Below are positions 50,974 to 60,087 of a stretch of 64,000 nt of DNA, one piece after another (the stretch's first letter is position 1; every line of letters starts with the position of its first letter). The position numbers and the translations under genes are program-made. Under the pieces are notes generated by a model that worked only from the letters and a program-made list of their open reading frames with translations, did not search any database and was not told the origin of the DNA. Source of the stretch: Cerina litoralis (GTDB lineage Bacteria; Bacteroidota; Bacteroidia; Flavobacteriales; Flavobacteriaceae); assembly GCA_022008415.1 (NCBI GenBank), contig JAIRBC010000019.1, positions 40,673 through 104,672 on the forward strand. The letters run 5' to 3'.

Positions 50974-51702
50974 ATGAACCTAATTATTGACGCTGGAAAT
51001 ACGTTTGTAAAGTTTGCCATTTTCGAGGGGAGAAACATTGTTTTCCAAGAAAAAGTGGAAACGAAGGACTTTTGCAAAGCTATTAAGATGATGTTTGGTC
51101 GTTTTCCAAAAGTGTCCCATGCCATTGTTGCGAATGTGGGGGGGTTGGAAAAAAAGGACATAGCGGTAGTTGCTGTATTTTGCAAGGTTCATCAATTAAA
51201 TTACGGATCCAAAGTCCCGTATCGGAACTGTTATGCCACTCCCAAGACTTTAGGTGTGGATAGGATGGCGCTTGCTACCGCAGCGTTTTATCAGTTTCCA
51301 AATAAAAATACCTTGGTCGTAGACGCAGGAACCTGCATTACCTATGACATGGTATTGGGCATAGGTGATTATCTCGGAGGCGCAATTTCCCCGGGCTTGT
51401 CCATGCGGTATAAGGCCCTAAATGAACAAACCAATAGACTTCCCCTGTTGCAAATGGAAGACCTTTTAGACTTTATAGGCAACTCTACCGAAAGCAGTAT
51501 CCACTCAGGGGTTATCAATGGTGTGTGTTGTGAAATAGACGGTGTCATTAACCAGTATCGACAACGTTTTACAGATTTAACAGTTATTTTAACAGGTGGC
51601 GATGCTCAATTTTTGTCAAAACGATTAAAAAATACCATATTTGCGCATTCTAAATTTCTCCTCGAAGGGTTGAACTATTTGCTGGAATACAACAAACATT
51701 AG
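50974..51702 (+). CDS. coaX: Type III pantothenate kinase
   Basis: 242 aa from ATG 50974 (MNLIIDAGNTFVKFAIFEG); an open frame reaches 50869 but crosses the tRNA promoter region. LIIDAGNT is the phosphate motif, LGVDRMALATAAFY a family motif, and TLVVDAGTCITYD the second nucleotide motif; GAISPGLSMRYKAL and LTGGDAQFL follow. It phosphorylates pantothenate in CoA synthesis. The next gene begins right after its stop. Confidence 0.96.
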   Translation: MNLIIDAGNTFVKFAIFEGRNIVFQEKVETKDFCKAIKMMFGRFPKVSHAIVANVGGLEKKDIAVVAVFCKVHQLNYGSKVPYRNCYATPKTLGVDRMALATAAFYQFPNKNTLVVDAGTCITYDMVLGIGDYLGGAISPGLSMRYKALNEQTNRLPLLQMEDLLDFIGNSTESSIHSGVINGVCCEIDGVINQYRQRFTDLTVILTGGDAQFLSKRLKNTIFAHSKFLLEGLNYLLEYNKH

Positions 51703-52977
51703 ATGATCAAAAAATATGTGATTGCAATTCTGTGCTGTACGGCATTTGGCGTACATGCCCAGAATGGTACAATTTCTCCTTATTCTTATTTTGGTATTGG
51801 TGATTTTAGAAACCAGAGTTCGGTAGAAAACCAAATGATGGGAGGGATCAGCGTGCTATCGGACAGTATTCATCTCAATTTTAGAAACCCTGCATCCTAC
51901 AGTAAATTGGCGCTTACGACTTATACGATGAGCCTATCCAATGAAAATTTGTTCCTCAAGACCTATGACCAGTACCAAAGTAGTGCTTTTACAAATCTGG
52001 ATTATTTGGCAATAGGAATACCGTTGTCCAAAGGTCTAGGTGCCGGTTTTGGAGCGATGCCGGTTTCGTCCAAAGGTTATAAGGTGGCAAGTAGCGGCAC
52101 GGTCCCCCAAGGAGAGTTGGGTGAATTGAAAAACACTTTTGGAGGTACCGGTGGTATCAGTAAGATTTTTATGTCGGTAGGTTATGATATTATTCCAAAT
52201 CTTGGATTGGGGATAACCGCTAATTATAATTTTGGCAATCTTGAAACCCAGGTGTTTCAATTGGTGGAAAACGTACAATACGGTGTTTTCGACCGCAGAT
52301 ACTCCAGGGTAACCGGTTTTGATTTTAATTATGGCGCCCAGTATACTACAACGATAAAGGATAGGTTCACCTTTTATTCCTCCTTGGATGTCCACACCCA
52401 GTCCAATTTGGTATCCGTGAACCGACAGGAGGTCGGATCTTATTCGTTGTCTACGGGTCAGGACATCGAGGTGGTCAACGTAGATTTGGCGGCCAAAGGT
52501 ATGGATCGAACGGCTGTAAAGATCCCGACCACTACAACACTGGGGGTTGGCATCGGTCAGGACAACAGGTGGTTCCTGGGAGCGGAATACAGTTTTCAGG
52601 ACATGGGGAAGCTTAGGAACGATTTTGGTGATCTTCCCGACGACATTAGTTACGGGAAAGCACCTAACTTTGCTCTTGGGGGCTATGTTATCCCAGATTA
52701 TAATTCTTTTACATCTTATCTTAAAAGGGTCACCTATAGGGCCGGATTGCATATCACAAAGACCGGAATGATCATAAACGAAAAAGAGATCAATGATTTT
52801 GGCATAACTTTTGGAGCTGGTCTTCCGTTGGTGAACTCTTTCTCCAATATTAATCTGGGATTTGAAGTAGGGAGGCAAGGAACTACGGACGCTGGTCTTG
52901 TTGAAGAGACTTATTTTAAAGTGAGTTTAGGACTATCTTTGAATGATAAATGGTTCAAGAAAAGGAAGATTAATTAA
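51703..52977 (+). CDS. Outer-membrane beta-barrel protein, uncharacterised
   Basis: 424 aa with signal peptide (ending GVHAQ) and alternating amphipathic strands throughout, for example GISPYSY-type start NGTISPYSYFGIGDFRNQ and LGLGITANYNFGNL, with INLGFEVGRQG and ETYFKVSLGLSLNDKWFKKR at the end. It looks like a FadL/PorV-like or related barrel, but I do not recognise a named family. It starts directly after the coaX stop and heads an envelope gene cluster (TPR, LptC, CorC, PpiD). Confidence 0.75.
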   Translation: MIKKYVIAILCCTAFGVHAQNGTISPYSYFGIGDFRNQSSVENQMMGGISVLSDSIHLNFRNPASYSKLALTTYTMSLSNENLFLKTYDQYQSSAFTNLDYLAIGIPLSKGLGAGFGAMPVSSKGYKVASSGTVPQGELGELKNTFGGTGGISKIFMSVGYDIIPNLGLGITANYNFGNLETQVFQLVENVQYGVFDRRYSRVTGFDFNYGAQYTTTIKDRFTFYSSLDVHTQSNLVSVNRQEVGSYSLSTGQDIEVVNVDLAAKGMDRTAVKIPTTTTLGVGIGQDNRWFLGAEYSFQDMGKLRNDFGDLPDDISYGKAPNFALGGYVIPDYNSFTSYLKRVTYRAGLHITKTGMIINEKEINDFGITFGAGLPLVNSFSNINLGFEVGRQGTTDAGLVEETYFKVSLGLSLNDKWFKKRKIN

Positions 52978-53017
52978 TAATAATTTAGTAATTTAACCAT
53001 CATTAAACAAAAGAACG

Positions 53018-54388
53018 ATGAAAAAGAAGCTATACCTTTTGGCAATCGCTGTTATGGGAGTTTCGTTTGTGGCTAACGCGCAAGCACAAAATCCGGAATG
53101 TATGACCAATCTTTCCATATTTTCCGAACATGTAAAAGTAAAGAATTACGATGCGGCGTACACACCGTGGAAAATGGTATACGAAAATTGCCCTGGGTTA
53201 CATTATGCAACCTATGTATATGGGGAACGCATTCTCAAGGATAAAATAGAAAAATCTTCCGGTGCCGACAAGGAGAAATATATCAATGAGTTAATGGGAG
53301 TGTACGATAACAGTATAAAATATTTTCCTGCCAAAACCAATGTTGCGGATGTTGCCATTGATAAGACGCTTCTAAAGTACGACAATAAAAAGGCCACCGA
53401 TCAAGAAGTTTTTGATGCGCTGGATAAGGCCTTTAAGGAAGACCAAAAGAATTTTGACAACCCAAAAGCCCTTTACCTCTATTTTTCCAGTCTAGTGGAT
53501 CTATATAATGCAGGAAGCAAGGATTTGGAAAGTGTCTTTGATACTTACGACGATGTTACCAACAAGATAGATGAAGAGAACAATAAGTACACGGCAGTTG
53601 TCACCAAACTTTTGCCCAAGGAAGACGCAGGAACATTGACAGCAAAGGAAAAGCAACAACTTAAAATAGCCACCAATTATTCCGAGAACTATGGCAAGAT
53701 TCAGGAGAGCATAGATTCCAAATTGGGTGCTTTGGCCGATTGTGAAAACTTAATTCCCTTGTATAAAAAGAATTTCGACGCCAAGAAAAATGATGTTACT
53801 TGGGTAAAAAGAGCAGTTGGTAGAATGTTCAGTAAGGAGTGTACAGACGACCCTCTTTTCAAACAATTGTTCGAGGCGCAGTTGGCTTTGGACCCCTCTG
53901 CAAGTGCTTATATGTATGGAGGAAGTCTAAAAGTAAAGGCCGGTGATGCCAATGGGGCCGTAGCCGATTTTAACAAGGCCGTGGAATTGGAGACAGATTC
54001 CAAAAAGAAGTCCACTATCTTATACAAGATTGCGACTATCTACAGTAAATCCAGTAAGTCCACCTCAAGGAATTATGCCCAGAAGGCGATCAAAGCGGAC
54101 GGTTCCAATGGAAGGGCCTATTTGTTGATTGCCCATCTCTATGCGAGTAGTGCCAATGATTGCGGAACTACCCCGTTCGAAAAACGTTCAATATACTGGA
54201 AAGCTGCCGAAATGGCGAGGCAAGCAGGTAGGGTAGACCCTTCATTGAGTTCGCGGGCAAGCCAAGCTGCTACAAGCTATAGTGCCAAGGCACCGACGAA
54301 AACCGATATCTTTAATTCCGGAATGGCCGGAAAAACGGTGTCTTTTAAATGTTGGGTCGGCGGCAGCGTAAAAGTGCCGAATTTATAA
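53018..54388 (+). CDS. Secreted TPR-repeat protein
   Basis: 456 aa with signal peptide (MKKKLYLLAIAVMGVSFVANA). The body is all helical with tetratricopeptide-like repeats, clearest in AVADFNKAVELETDSKKKST and YAQKAIKADGSNGRAYLLIAH. TPR scaffolds in the periplasm often help assemble envelope complexes. In Bacteroidetes this gene commonly lies between the preceding barrel gene and lptC, as here; partner unknown. One base separates it from lptC. Confidence 0.82.
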   Translation: MKKKLYLLAIAVMGVSFVANAQAQNPECMTNLSIFSEHVKVKNYDAAYTPWKMVYENCPGLHYATYVYGERILKDKIEKSSGADKEKYINELMGVYDNSIKYFPAKTNVADVAIDKTLLKYDNKKATDQEVFDALDKAFKEDQKNFDNPKALYLYFSSLVDLYNAGSKDLESVFDTYDDVTNKIDEENNKYTAVVTKLLPKEDAGTLTAKEKQQLKIATNYSENYGKIQESIDSKLGALADCENLIPLYKKNFDAKKNDVTWVKRAVGRMFSKECTDDPLFKQLFEAQLALDPSASAYMYGGSLKVKAGDANGAVADFNKAVELETDSKKKSTILYKIATIYSKSSKSTSRNYAQKAIKADGSNGRAYLLIAHLYASSANDCGTTPFEKRSIYWKAAEMARQAGRVDPSLSSRASQAATSYSAKAPTKTDIFNSGMAGKTVSFKCWVGGSVKVPNL

Positions 54389-54389
54389 A

Positions 54390-54989
54390 ATGACCAGGAA
54401 ATTTCGATATAATTTTAATTGCATTGCCATAGTTTTTTCTGTGGCAATGTTTTTTTTGGGTTGCAAGGACAACTATGAAAGGGTAGGCCAGGAAGCAAAG
54501 AAAAAGATTTTTCCACAGGGGGTGGCTCGAAACTTTGTGTTTACCTATACCGAGACCAAGGAGCCTATGAACAGTGAGCAGATAGATACCTCGCAAGTGG
54601 TAGCTGTGCTTACAAGTCCTATCAGTGAGGACTATGACAACCTAACCTTTCCCTATCGCACCTTTCCTCACGGCTTGAATCTGGATTTTTTTGATTCGGA
54701 TAAGAATAAAAGTATTGTTATGGCCGATTACGGAATTGTGTACAATATGACAAATTTGATAGATTTGAGGGGCAATGTCGTCTTGGAGAGCTATGACGGC
54801 AAGAAACTGGAGACTCCGCAACTGTATTGGGACAGGACCAATGACTGGATTTTTTCACAAGGCAAGTTTAAGTTCACCAATCCGGAGGATGGAACCGTAA
54901 TGTACGGAGAAGGGATGGATTTTAACAAGGACCTGAGTTTTTTTAGTGCCCACAAAACATCGGGATTATACACCATTAAAGACGAGTAG
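54390..54989 (+). CDS. lptC: LPS export protein LptC-like lipoprotein
   Basis: 199 aa with lipobox FFLGCK (Cys25). Beta-jelly-roll features of LptC are seen: GLNLDFFDSDKNKSIVMADY, GNVVLESYDGKKLETPQLYW, DRTNDWIFSQGKFKFTNPED and GTVMYGEGMDFNKDLSFF. It should link the inner-membrane LptB2FG motor to the periplasmic LptA bridge in lipopolysaccharide export. In Bacteroidetes it is lipidated rather than held by a transmembrane helix. Confidence 0.88.
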   Translation: MTRKFRYNFNCIAIVFSVAMFFLGCKDNYERVGQEAKKKIFPQGVARNFVFTYTETKEPMNSEQIDTSQVVAVLTSPISEDYDNLTFPYRTFPHGLNLDFFDSDKNKSIVMADYGIVYNMTNLIDLRGNVVLESYDGKKLETPQLYWDRTNDWIFSQGKFKFTNPEDGTVMYGEGMDFNKDLSFFSAHKTSGLYTIKDE

Positions 54990-54991
54990 TC

Positions 54992-55195
54992 ATGATCAAA
55001 ATTTTAAAATATACGGAATACCTTTATCTCATAGTGGCCGTAGTCTCTATCTATAAGGTTGCCACCTTGTGGAATGTTGCTCGGGATGAAACCTACATTT
55101 TCATCTTTTTCGCCATAGTTTCTTTGGGTATGTTTTTCTTTAGAAGAAATTACAGGAAAAAATTTGAGCAGCGCAAACGGGATAATCAACAATAA
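54992..55195 (+). CDS. Small membrane protein, unknown
   Basis: 67 aa with two hydrophobic segments (YTEYLYLIVAVVSIYKVATL and TYIFIFFAIVSLGMFFF) and a basic C-terminal tail (RRNYRKKFEQRKRDNQQ). Positioned two bases after lptC and two before the CorC-type gene, so it is surely part of the operon. I do not recognise a family; it may be a small accessory of the envelope cluster. Confidence 0.8.
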   Translation: MIKILKYTEYLYLIVAVVSIYKVATLWNVARDETYIFIFFAIVSLGMFFFRRNYRKKFEQRKRDNQQ

Positions 55196-55197
55196 AA

Positions 55198-56487
55198 TTG
55201 GAATCTTCAATCATCATTATTGTAGTTTCATTGGTGCTTTCCGCCTTTTTTTCCGGGATGGAGATCGCCTTTATATCCGCCAATAAGATCCATATTGAAA
55301 TTGAGAAAAAACAAGATGGTTTTTTAGCCAAGGTGTTGACAAGGTTAACCAGGAGCCCGTCAAAATTTATCGCTACCATGTTGATCGGCAATAATATCGC
55401 TTTGGTGGTCTATGGGTTGTTTATGGGCGAGTTGCTCATGGCTTGGTTTGTGGATCTGTATCCCACCCCCTCTACCATAATTAATTTGTTGTTAACGGAC
55501 TTTAGCCTAGTCACCCAAACGGTAATTTCTACGATTGTCATCTTACTTACTGCCGAATTTTTACCCAAGGTGTTATTCCAGATTTATGCCAATACGTTGC
55601 TGAGGATTTTGGCGGTCCCGGCGTATCTTTTTTATTTGCTGTTTTCGTTGATATCCGCCTTCGTTATCTGGGTATCCGACATTATTTTAAAAGTGCTCTT
55701 TAAATCGAACGGTGACGAAGTTCAGTTGTCCTTTAGCAAACTGGAGTTGGGAGATTATATCAACGAACAGATGGAGACCGTTGAGGAAGAGGACGATGTG
55801 GATTCGGAAATTTTGATCTTCCAGAATGCATTGGAGTTTTCCGCGGTCAAGGCTAGGGAGGTTATGGTACCCAGGACCGAGATAACCGCGGTAGAACTGC
55901 ACGAGACTCCCAAGAACTTGGCCAAACTTTTTACCGAAACCGGGTATTCCAAAATATTGATCTATAAGGATACCATTGATAATATTATTGGGTACGTGCA
56001 TTCTTATGAGCTCTTTAAAAAGCCCAAGTTGATAAAAAGCATCCTTTTGCCCGTGGAATTCGTGCCAGAGACCATGCTCATCAATGATATTCTAAACGTA
56101 TTGACAAAAAAAAGGAAAAGTATTGCCGTAGTCTTGGATGAATACGGAGGGACTTCGGGAATAATTACCGTAGAGGATATTGTGGAAGAGCTGTTTGGGG
56201 AAATAGAGGACGAACACGATACAGTAGATCTAATTGAAGAACAAATCGATGGGACCACCTTTAAATTTTCAGCGAGGCTAGAGGTAGACTATCTCAACGA
56301 AAACTACAAGTTAGAGCTGCCCGAAAGTGAAGAGTACGAAACGTTGGGGGGGCTAATCGTTAATGAAACCGGGGAAATCCCGGAAAAGGACTCCGAAATT
56401 GTTATCGGAAATTTTGTGTTTAACATATTGGAGGTCTCCAGTACCAAAATAGATTTGGTAACGCTGCAAACGGTAGAAAAGGATTGA
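55198..56487 (+). CDS. HlyC/CorC-family CNNM/CBS transporter-like protein
   Basis: 429 aa, starting at TTG 55198 two bases after the previous stop. The CNNM transmembrane domain is at residues 1-165 (SAFFSGMEIAFISANKIHIE), the CBS pair at about 200-320 (VMVPRTEITAVELHETPKNL, VLDEYGGTSGIITVEDIVEE LFGEIEDEHD follows), and the CorC_HlyC FAD-like domain at the end (LGGLIVNETGEIPEKDSE). Members handle divalent cations or membrane integrity; GldE of gliding bacteria is a relative. Confidence 0.9.
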   Translation: MESSIIIIVVSLVLSAFFSGMEIAFISANKIHIEIEKKQDGFLAKVLTRLTRSPSKFIATMLIGNNIALVVYGLFMGELLMAWFVDLYPTPSTIINLLLTDFSLVTQTVISTIVILLTAEFLPKVLFQIYANTLLRILAVPAYLFYLLFSLISAFVIWVSDIILKVLFKSNGDEVQLSFSKLELGDYINEQMETVEEEDDVDSEILIFQNALEFSAVKAREVMVPRTEITAVELHETPKNLAKLFTETGYSKILIYKDTIDNIIGYVHSYELFKKPKLIKSILLPVEFVPETMLINDILNVLTKKRKSIAVVLDEYGGTSGIITVEDIVEELFGEIEDEHDTVDLIEEQIDGTTFKFSARLEVDYLNENYKLELPESEEYETLGGLIVNETGEIPEKDSEIVIGNFVFNILEVSSTKIDLVTLQTVEKD

Positions 56488-56501
56488 GGACTTGGTAACC
56501 A

Positions 56502-56522
56502 GTTTCAAGTTTAAAGTTTCGG
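56502..56522 (+). repeat. Period-7 GTTTCAA tract after the CorC-type gene
   Basis: GTTTCAA, GTTTAAA, GTTTCGG in tandem, 15 bases after the stop codon. Confidence 0.45.
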
Positions 56523-56657
56523 GAATCACGATCCAATATAAAATTAAACAATTGGTGGTTTTGTGCAACCAGTCTAAAAAGTGAAAACATAGGGCTTAAT
56601 ATTCCACACCCAAGACCAACAACCTCCCGTACTTATGATAGATCTAAGAAAAAATCA

Positions 56658-56698
56658 CCAAACTGCTATACAGTTGGGTATTTTTTAGTTTTATTATT
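56658..56698 (+). terminator. Possible terminator of the envelope operon
   Basis: CCAAACTG and CAGTTGG can pair (one bulged A) around CTATA, followed by GTATTTTTTAG and more T. It lies 170 bases after the CorC-type stop and about 55 before the PpiD ATG. Confidence 0.5.
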
Positions 56699-56751
56699 TC
56701 AAAGAAAATGGTAATTTCGCCAACTGATTTTAATTTTAAACATTCCATATA

Positions 56752-58869
56752 ATGGCAATTTTAGAGAATATTAGAAAACGCACGACCGTTTTAATTTTGA
56801 TCATTGGCTTGGCCTTGTTCGCGTTTGTGGTGTCGGGTATTTTCGATGGTGGTGGCGGTGGAGGCAAGATCGGATCCAGTGTAGGTGAAATCAATGGGGA
56901 GGATATATCCATAGATGCCTTCCGTCATAAGGTGGAGGCGGCTTCCCGAAGATATGGACCCCAGGCATCTTCGATGCAACTGGTAAACAGTGTATGGAAC
57001 CAAGAGGTGAGAAATACTATTTTGGGCCAGCAATTTGAGGATTTGGGAATCGATATACAACAAGATCAGATTATCAATTTTATCAAAATGAACCCTTCTT
57101 ACGCTCAAAACCCTCAATTTTTGGACGGGAACGGGAATTTTGACGAAGCAAAATTCAAGGAGTTTATCGCAACCCTAAAGACCACCAGCCCGGCTCAGTT
57201 TCAGCTATGGCTTCAAGATGAGCAAGCCATTGTGCAGATGGCCAAGGAACAGGTTTATTTTGATTTGGTAAAAGCTGGGGTCGGCGCAACGTTAAAAGAA
57301 GGCGAATTGGAATATAAATTGGCTAATGACAAAGTAGATATTAAATATGTACGCGTACCCTATACCTCAATTCCCGATTCTTCCGTAAATGTAAGCAAGA
57401 AGGAAATCGAAGCTTATATCAACAACCACAAAAAGGATTTTAAACAGGAAACTGCAAGGGATATCCAATTTGTGTATTTTGAGGAAAGACCATCGGCAGC
57501 GGACGAGCAAACGGTGAAGGATGAGATCGTCAAATTGTTGGACGATACCGTGGAATACAATTCTGCGAAGGACAGCAACGATACACTTGTTGGTTTTAGA
57601 AGGACCAAGGATGTCGGTGTTTTTCTAGATCGAAATTCGGACATAAAGTTCGATACCATCTATAAGGCCAAAAAGGATTTGCCCGCTAAATTTGCCGATA
57701 GTCTAATTGCTTTGAAAGTTGGTCAGATCTATGGTCCTTACCTAGATGGTGACTATTATAAAATTTCCAGGATGATGGCCAAGAAAGAGGGAGGCTCCGT
57801 AAAGGCAAGCCATATCCTTGTTTCCTACAAAGGGGCGGAAAGGGTCAACCCAGAAATTACCAGAACCAAGGAAGAGGCCGAAAAGAAGGCCGAGGAATTA
57901 TTTAAGGAAGCCAAAAAAGATGGAACGGTGTTCGCCGAGTTGGCCAGGGAAAATTCTGATGGACCATCTGCTCCCAACGGCGGAGATCTGGGTTATTTTC
58001 AGGAAGGAATGATGACGGGTAAGTTCAATGATTTTGCATTCGGACACAAAGTGGGCGACATAGGGTTGGTAGAGACCGAATTTGGCTATCACATCATACG
58101 GGTAGACGACAAGCAAGATGTGGTTCAAATTGCAACCTTGGCAAGGGAATTGGAACCATCCGAGGAAACGACTAACAAATTATTTACCGATGCCACCAAA
58201 TTCGAAATGGATGCTACCTCTACGGACGAAGCTTTTACAGATTTGGCCAAGGCCGATGGTTACACGGTGCGCCCTGTTAACAAGATCAAGGAGATGGACG
58301 AAAATCTTCCAGGTCTCGATGCGCAACGGAGCATCGTGCAGTGGGCCTTTAATAGTGATACGGAAGTAGGGGACATCAAACGGTTTAACGTTCACAACGG
58401 TTATGCCGTAGTTCAATTGACTGCCAAACTAAAAGAGGGACTAATGTCGGTCGAAGATGCCTCCCCGATCGTACTTCCTAAAATAAGAAAGGAGAAAAAG
58501 GCGGCACAGATTATGGAAGCCAACAAAGGAAGGTCCATGGAAGCCTTTGCAAAGGAAAATAACGTGGCCGAGGCTACTGCTTCCGCCTTGACCATGAAAA
58601 ACCCCATTATCCCCGGAGCGGGTAGGGAACCTGCCGTTGTAGGCCAGTCCTTTGGTTTGGCACAGGGTAAAACATCTGGTCTAATAGAGGGAGAAAGCGG
58701 GGTGTTTATGGTCACCGTGACCAATAGGGTAGACGCGCCAAAATTGGACAATTATATAACGTATGCCAATACACTGCACAGTACCGAAGTGGCCAAAGTT
58801 AATACAGAAGTATACAATGCTTTAAAGGAAAAAGCCGAAATTGAGGACAAAAGGCCTACCTTCTACTAG
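56752..58869 (+). CDS. PpiD-like SurA N-domain/parvulin peptidyl-prolyl isomerase
   Basis: 705 aa. One N-terminal membrane helix (RTTVLILIIGLALFAFVVSG) anchors it in the inner membrane, facing the periplasm. A SurA_N-type helical domain follows, then a parvulin domain at about 350-450 (VKASHILVSYKG, NGGDLGYFQEGMMTGKFNDF, TEFGYHIIRVDD) and a second C-terminal helical/isomerase-like part. It should help newly secreted proteins fold, like PpiD of E. coli. The gene is the last of the coaX-led cluster in the usual flavobacterial order. Confidence 0.92.
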   Translation: MAILENIRKRTTVLILIIGLALFAFVVSGIFDGGGGGGKIGSSVGEINGEDISIDAFRHKVEAASRRYGPQASSMQLVNSVWNQEVRNTILGQQFEDLGIDIQQDQIINFIKMNPSYAQNPQFLDGNGNFDEAKFKEFIATLKTTSPAQFQLWLQDEQAIVQMAKEQVYFDLVKAGVGATLKEGELEYKLANDKVDIKYVRVPYTSIPDSSVNVSKKEIEAYINNHKKDFKQETARDIQFVYFEERPSAADEQTVKDEIVKLLDDTVEYNSAKDSNDTLVGFRRTKDVGVFLDRNSDIKFDTIYKAKKDLPAKFADSLIALKVGQIYGPYLDGDYYKISRMMAKKEGGSVKASHILVSYKGAERVNPEITRTKEEAEKKAEELFKEAKKDGTVFAELARENSDGPSAPNGGDLGYFQEGMMTGKFNDFAFGHKVGDIGLVETEFGYHIIRVDDKQDVVQIATLARELEPSEETTNKLFTDATKFEMDATSTDEAFTDLAKADGYTVRPVNKIKEMDENLPGLDAQRSIVQWAFNSDTEVGDIKRFNVHNGYAVVQLTAKLKEGLMSVEDASPIVLPKIRKEKKAAQIMEANKGRSMEAFAKENNVAEATASALTMKNPIIPGAGREPAVVGQSFGLAQGKTSGLIEGESGVFMVTVTNRVDAPKLDNYITYANTLHSTEVAKVNTEVYNALKEKAEIEDKRPTFY

Positions 58870-58894
58870 AATATAGGTGCAGGTCATTAAATGG

Positions 58895-58922
58895 AAAACC
58901 CTCCTTTATGGGGGGTTTTTTT
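58895..58922 (+). terminator. Intrinsic terminator of the PpiD-like gene
   Basis: AACCCTCC and GGGGGGTT make eight pairs (one G-U) around TTTATG, followed by seven T; it starts 26 bases after the stop. Confidence 0.88.
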
Positions 58923-58993
58923 GATTTTATAAGGGTTTGCCCATTATATAGATTCATGGCACAATTATACCAAAAAACGAGATATAAATGGTC

Positions 58994-59100
58994 CTCCCCT
59001 TTTTGTGAAGGGGAGCAGCCCGAGCATCATTCCCGTCCGAATGGCACGGGCGGACTGGCGGGGTGCCGTCCCGATAACTATCGGGAGCGGAGGGGTAAAC
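58994..59100. repeat. Composite palindromic intergenic element
   Basis: A G/C-rich island in AT-rich surroundings. It starts with CTCCCCTT/AAGGGGAG (58994-59015, 8 bp), continues with a CCCGT/ACGGG hairpin, a GGAC..GGC/GCC..GTCC hairpin and CCCGATA-AC-TATCGGG (59070-59085), and ends with GGAGGGG. The two ends resemble an abundant Bacteroidetes intergenic repeat, as I recall it, with extra hairpins inserted. Confidence 0.55.
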
Positions 59101-59160
59101 AACGGCAATTATTTTGAAGAAAGTTTATTTTTTTTATCATTTGTTAAATCTTTGGTAGGT

Positions 59161-60087
59161 CTAAAACTTCACCATATCCCGATAGGGAATTACAGTTTTA
59201 AAGCCATTGGAATAAAAATAGTCTGGAGATCTATCGTTGCCGGTGGCCAGAACAAAATCCCCTCCCCATGCCCCAAGGCTCTTTACCGCTCCTGGATAAT
59301 CCGAAAAATATTGTTCCCTAACTGGGGAAAGATCTAAGGTTTTGGCAAGAAGTTCTTCATGGGCTTCGATCAGGGCCTCAAATTGGGATAACTGGTTGCA
59401 GGACAATATTTCCCTCGTAATTGCAGATACCCCGTCGATCAATTCCGGTTTATAGAATTTCCTTTTCCTGTAGTTCAAAATGCCTTCCCTGCTGTCTTGT
59501 TTTTTATTGAGGTGAACAAAGAAGAGGTTAGTTTTAAATGGGGGATCAAAACCAATTTCTTTCGTATTGGGCCGTCCATCGGTCAATCGATATAGAACGG
59601 GTGTATCGTGTTGTGCACAGGCAATATCGTATCCGCTGCCTCCCAAAGTATTCCATTGCAATTCAAAAGCATCCACTTGTGCCCATTGCGCAATATTGTT
59701 GATAAGGGTGGAGGAGGTGCCCAATCCCCAATCCTGGGGAAAACCGAGTCGGGTCTCTGTCTCAAAGCCTTTTGGCCCACTTAAAAATAAAGGGTTCAGT
59801 TTTTTAGCACCGGCAAGAATCTTATACAGCGTTTGAGCTATTGGATCCGTACTTTTAAAATTATCAACTTTAGTATTGATCGAAAATAGGTCTCTGTCGA
59901 AATTATGTTCGAACCAAATGTTTCCCTTTACATCGCGACTTTTCCATACCAATTTATGCGGTTCGATGTTCTTTATGGAAAGCGATTGCCCAAAGATGGT
60001 CGGTACGGCCAAACTCAACGCTCCGTCTAGGACCGCATACTCTCCGGTCAGCAATAATTTGCCGTTGCTGTAGTAATTATTTGGCAT
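59161..60087 (-). CDS. GYDIA-family GHMP kinase
   Basis: 308 aa. The signature GYDIA is in LGGSGYDIACAQHD; KLLLTGEYAVLDGALSLAVP is the GHMP N-terminal motif and DWGLGTSSTLINNIAQWAQ the ATP-binding GLGSSSA-like motif. GDFVLATGNDRSPDYF fits the C-terminal motif. The gene overlaps the HMG-CoA reductase gene by 11 bases, so it most likely acts in the mevalonate pathway as mevalonate or phosphomevalonate kinase; which one is not clear from sequence. Confidence 0.9.
   Translation of the reverse strand: MPNNYYSNGKLLLTGEYAVLDGALSLAVPTIFGQSLSIKNIEPHKLVWKSRDVKGNIWFEHNFDRDLFSINTKVDNFKSTDPIAQTLYKILAGAKKLNPLFLSGPKGFETETRLGFPQDWGLGTSSTLINNIAQWAQVDAFELQWNTLGGSGYDIACAQHDTPVLYRLTDGRPNTKEIGFDPPFKTNLFFVHLNKKQDSREGILNYRKRKFYKPELIDGVSAITREILSCNQLSQFEALIEAHEELLAKTLDLSPVREQYFSDYPGAVKSLGAWGGDFVLATGNDRSPDYFYSNGFKTVIPYRDMVKF

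Noticed and set aside
50382..51185. 267-aa minus-strand frame across the tRNA locus
   Set aside because: It runs through tRNA-Phe, the terminator and the coaX start; its sequence is translation of tRNA copies.
52036..52878. 280-aa minus-strand frame
   Set aside because: It is the complement of the outer-membrane protein gene, which has a signal peptide and barrel pattern.
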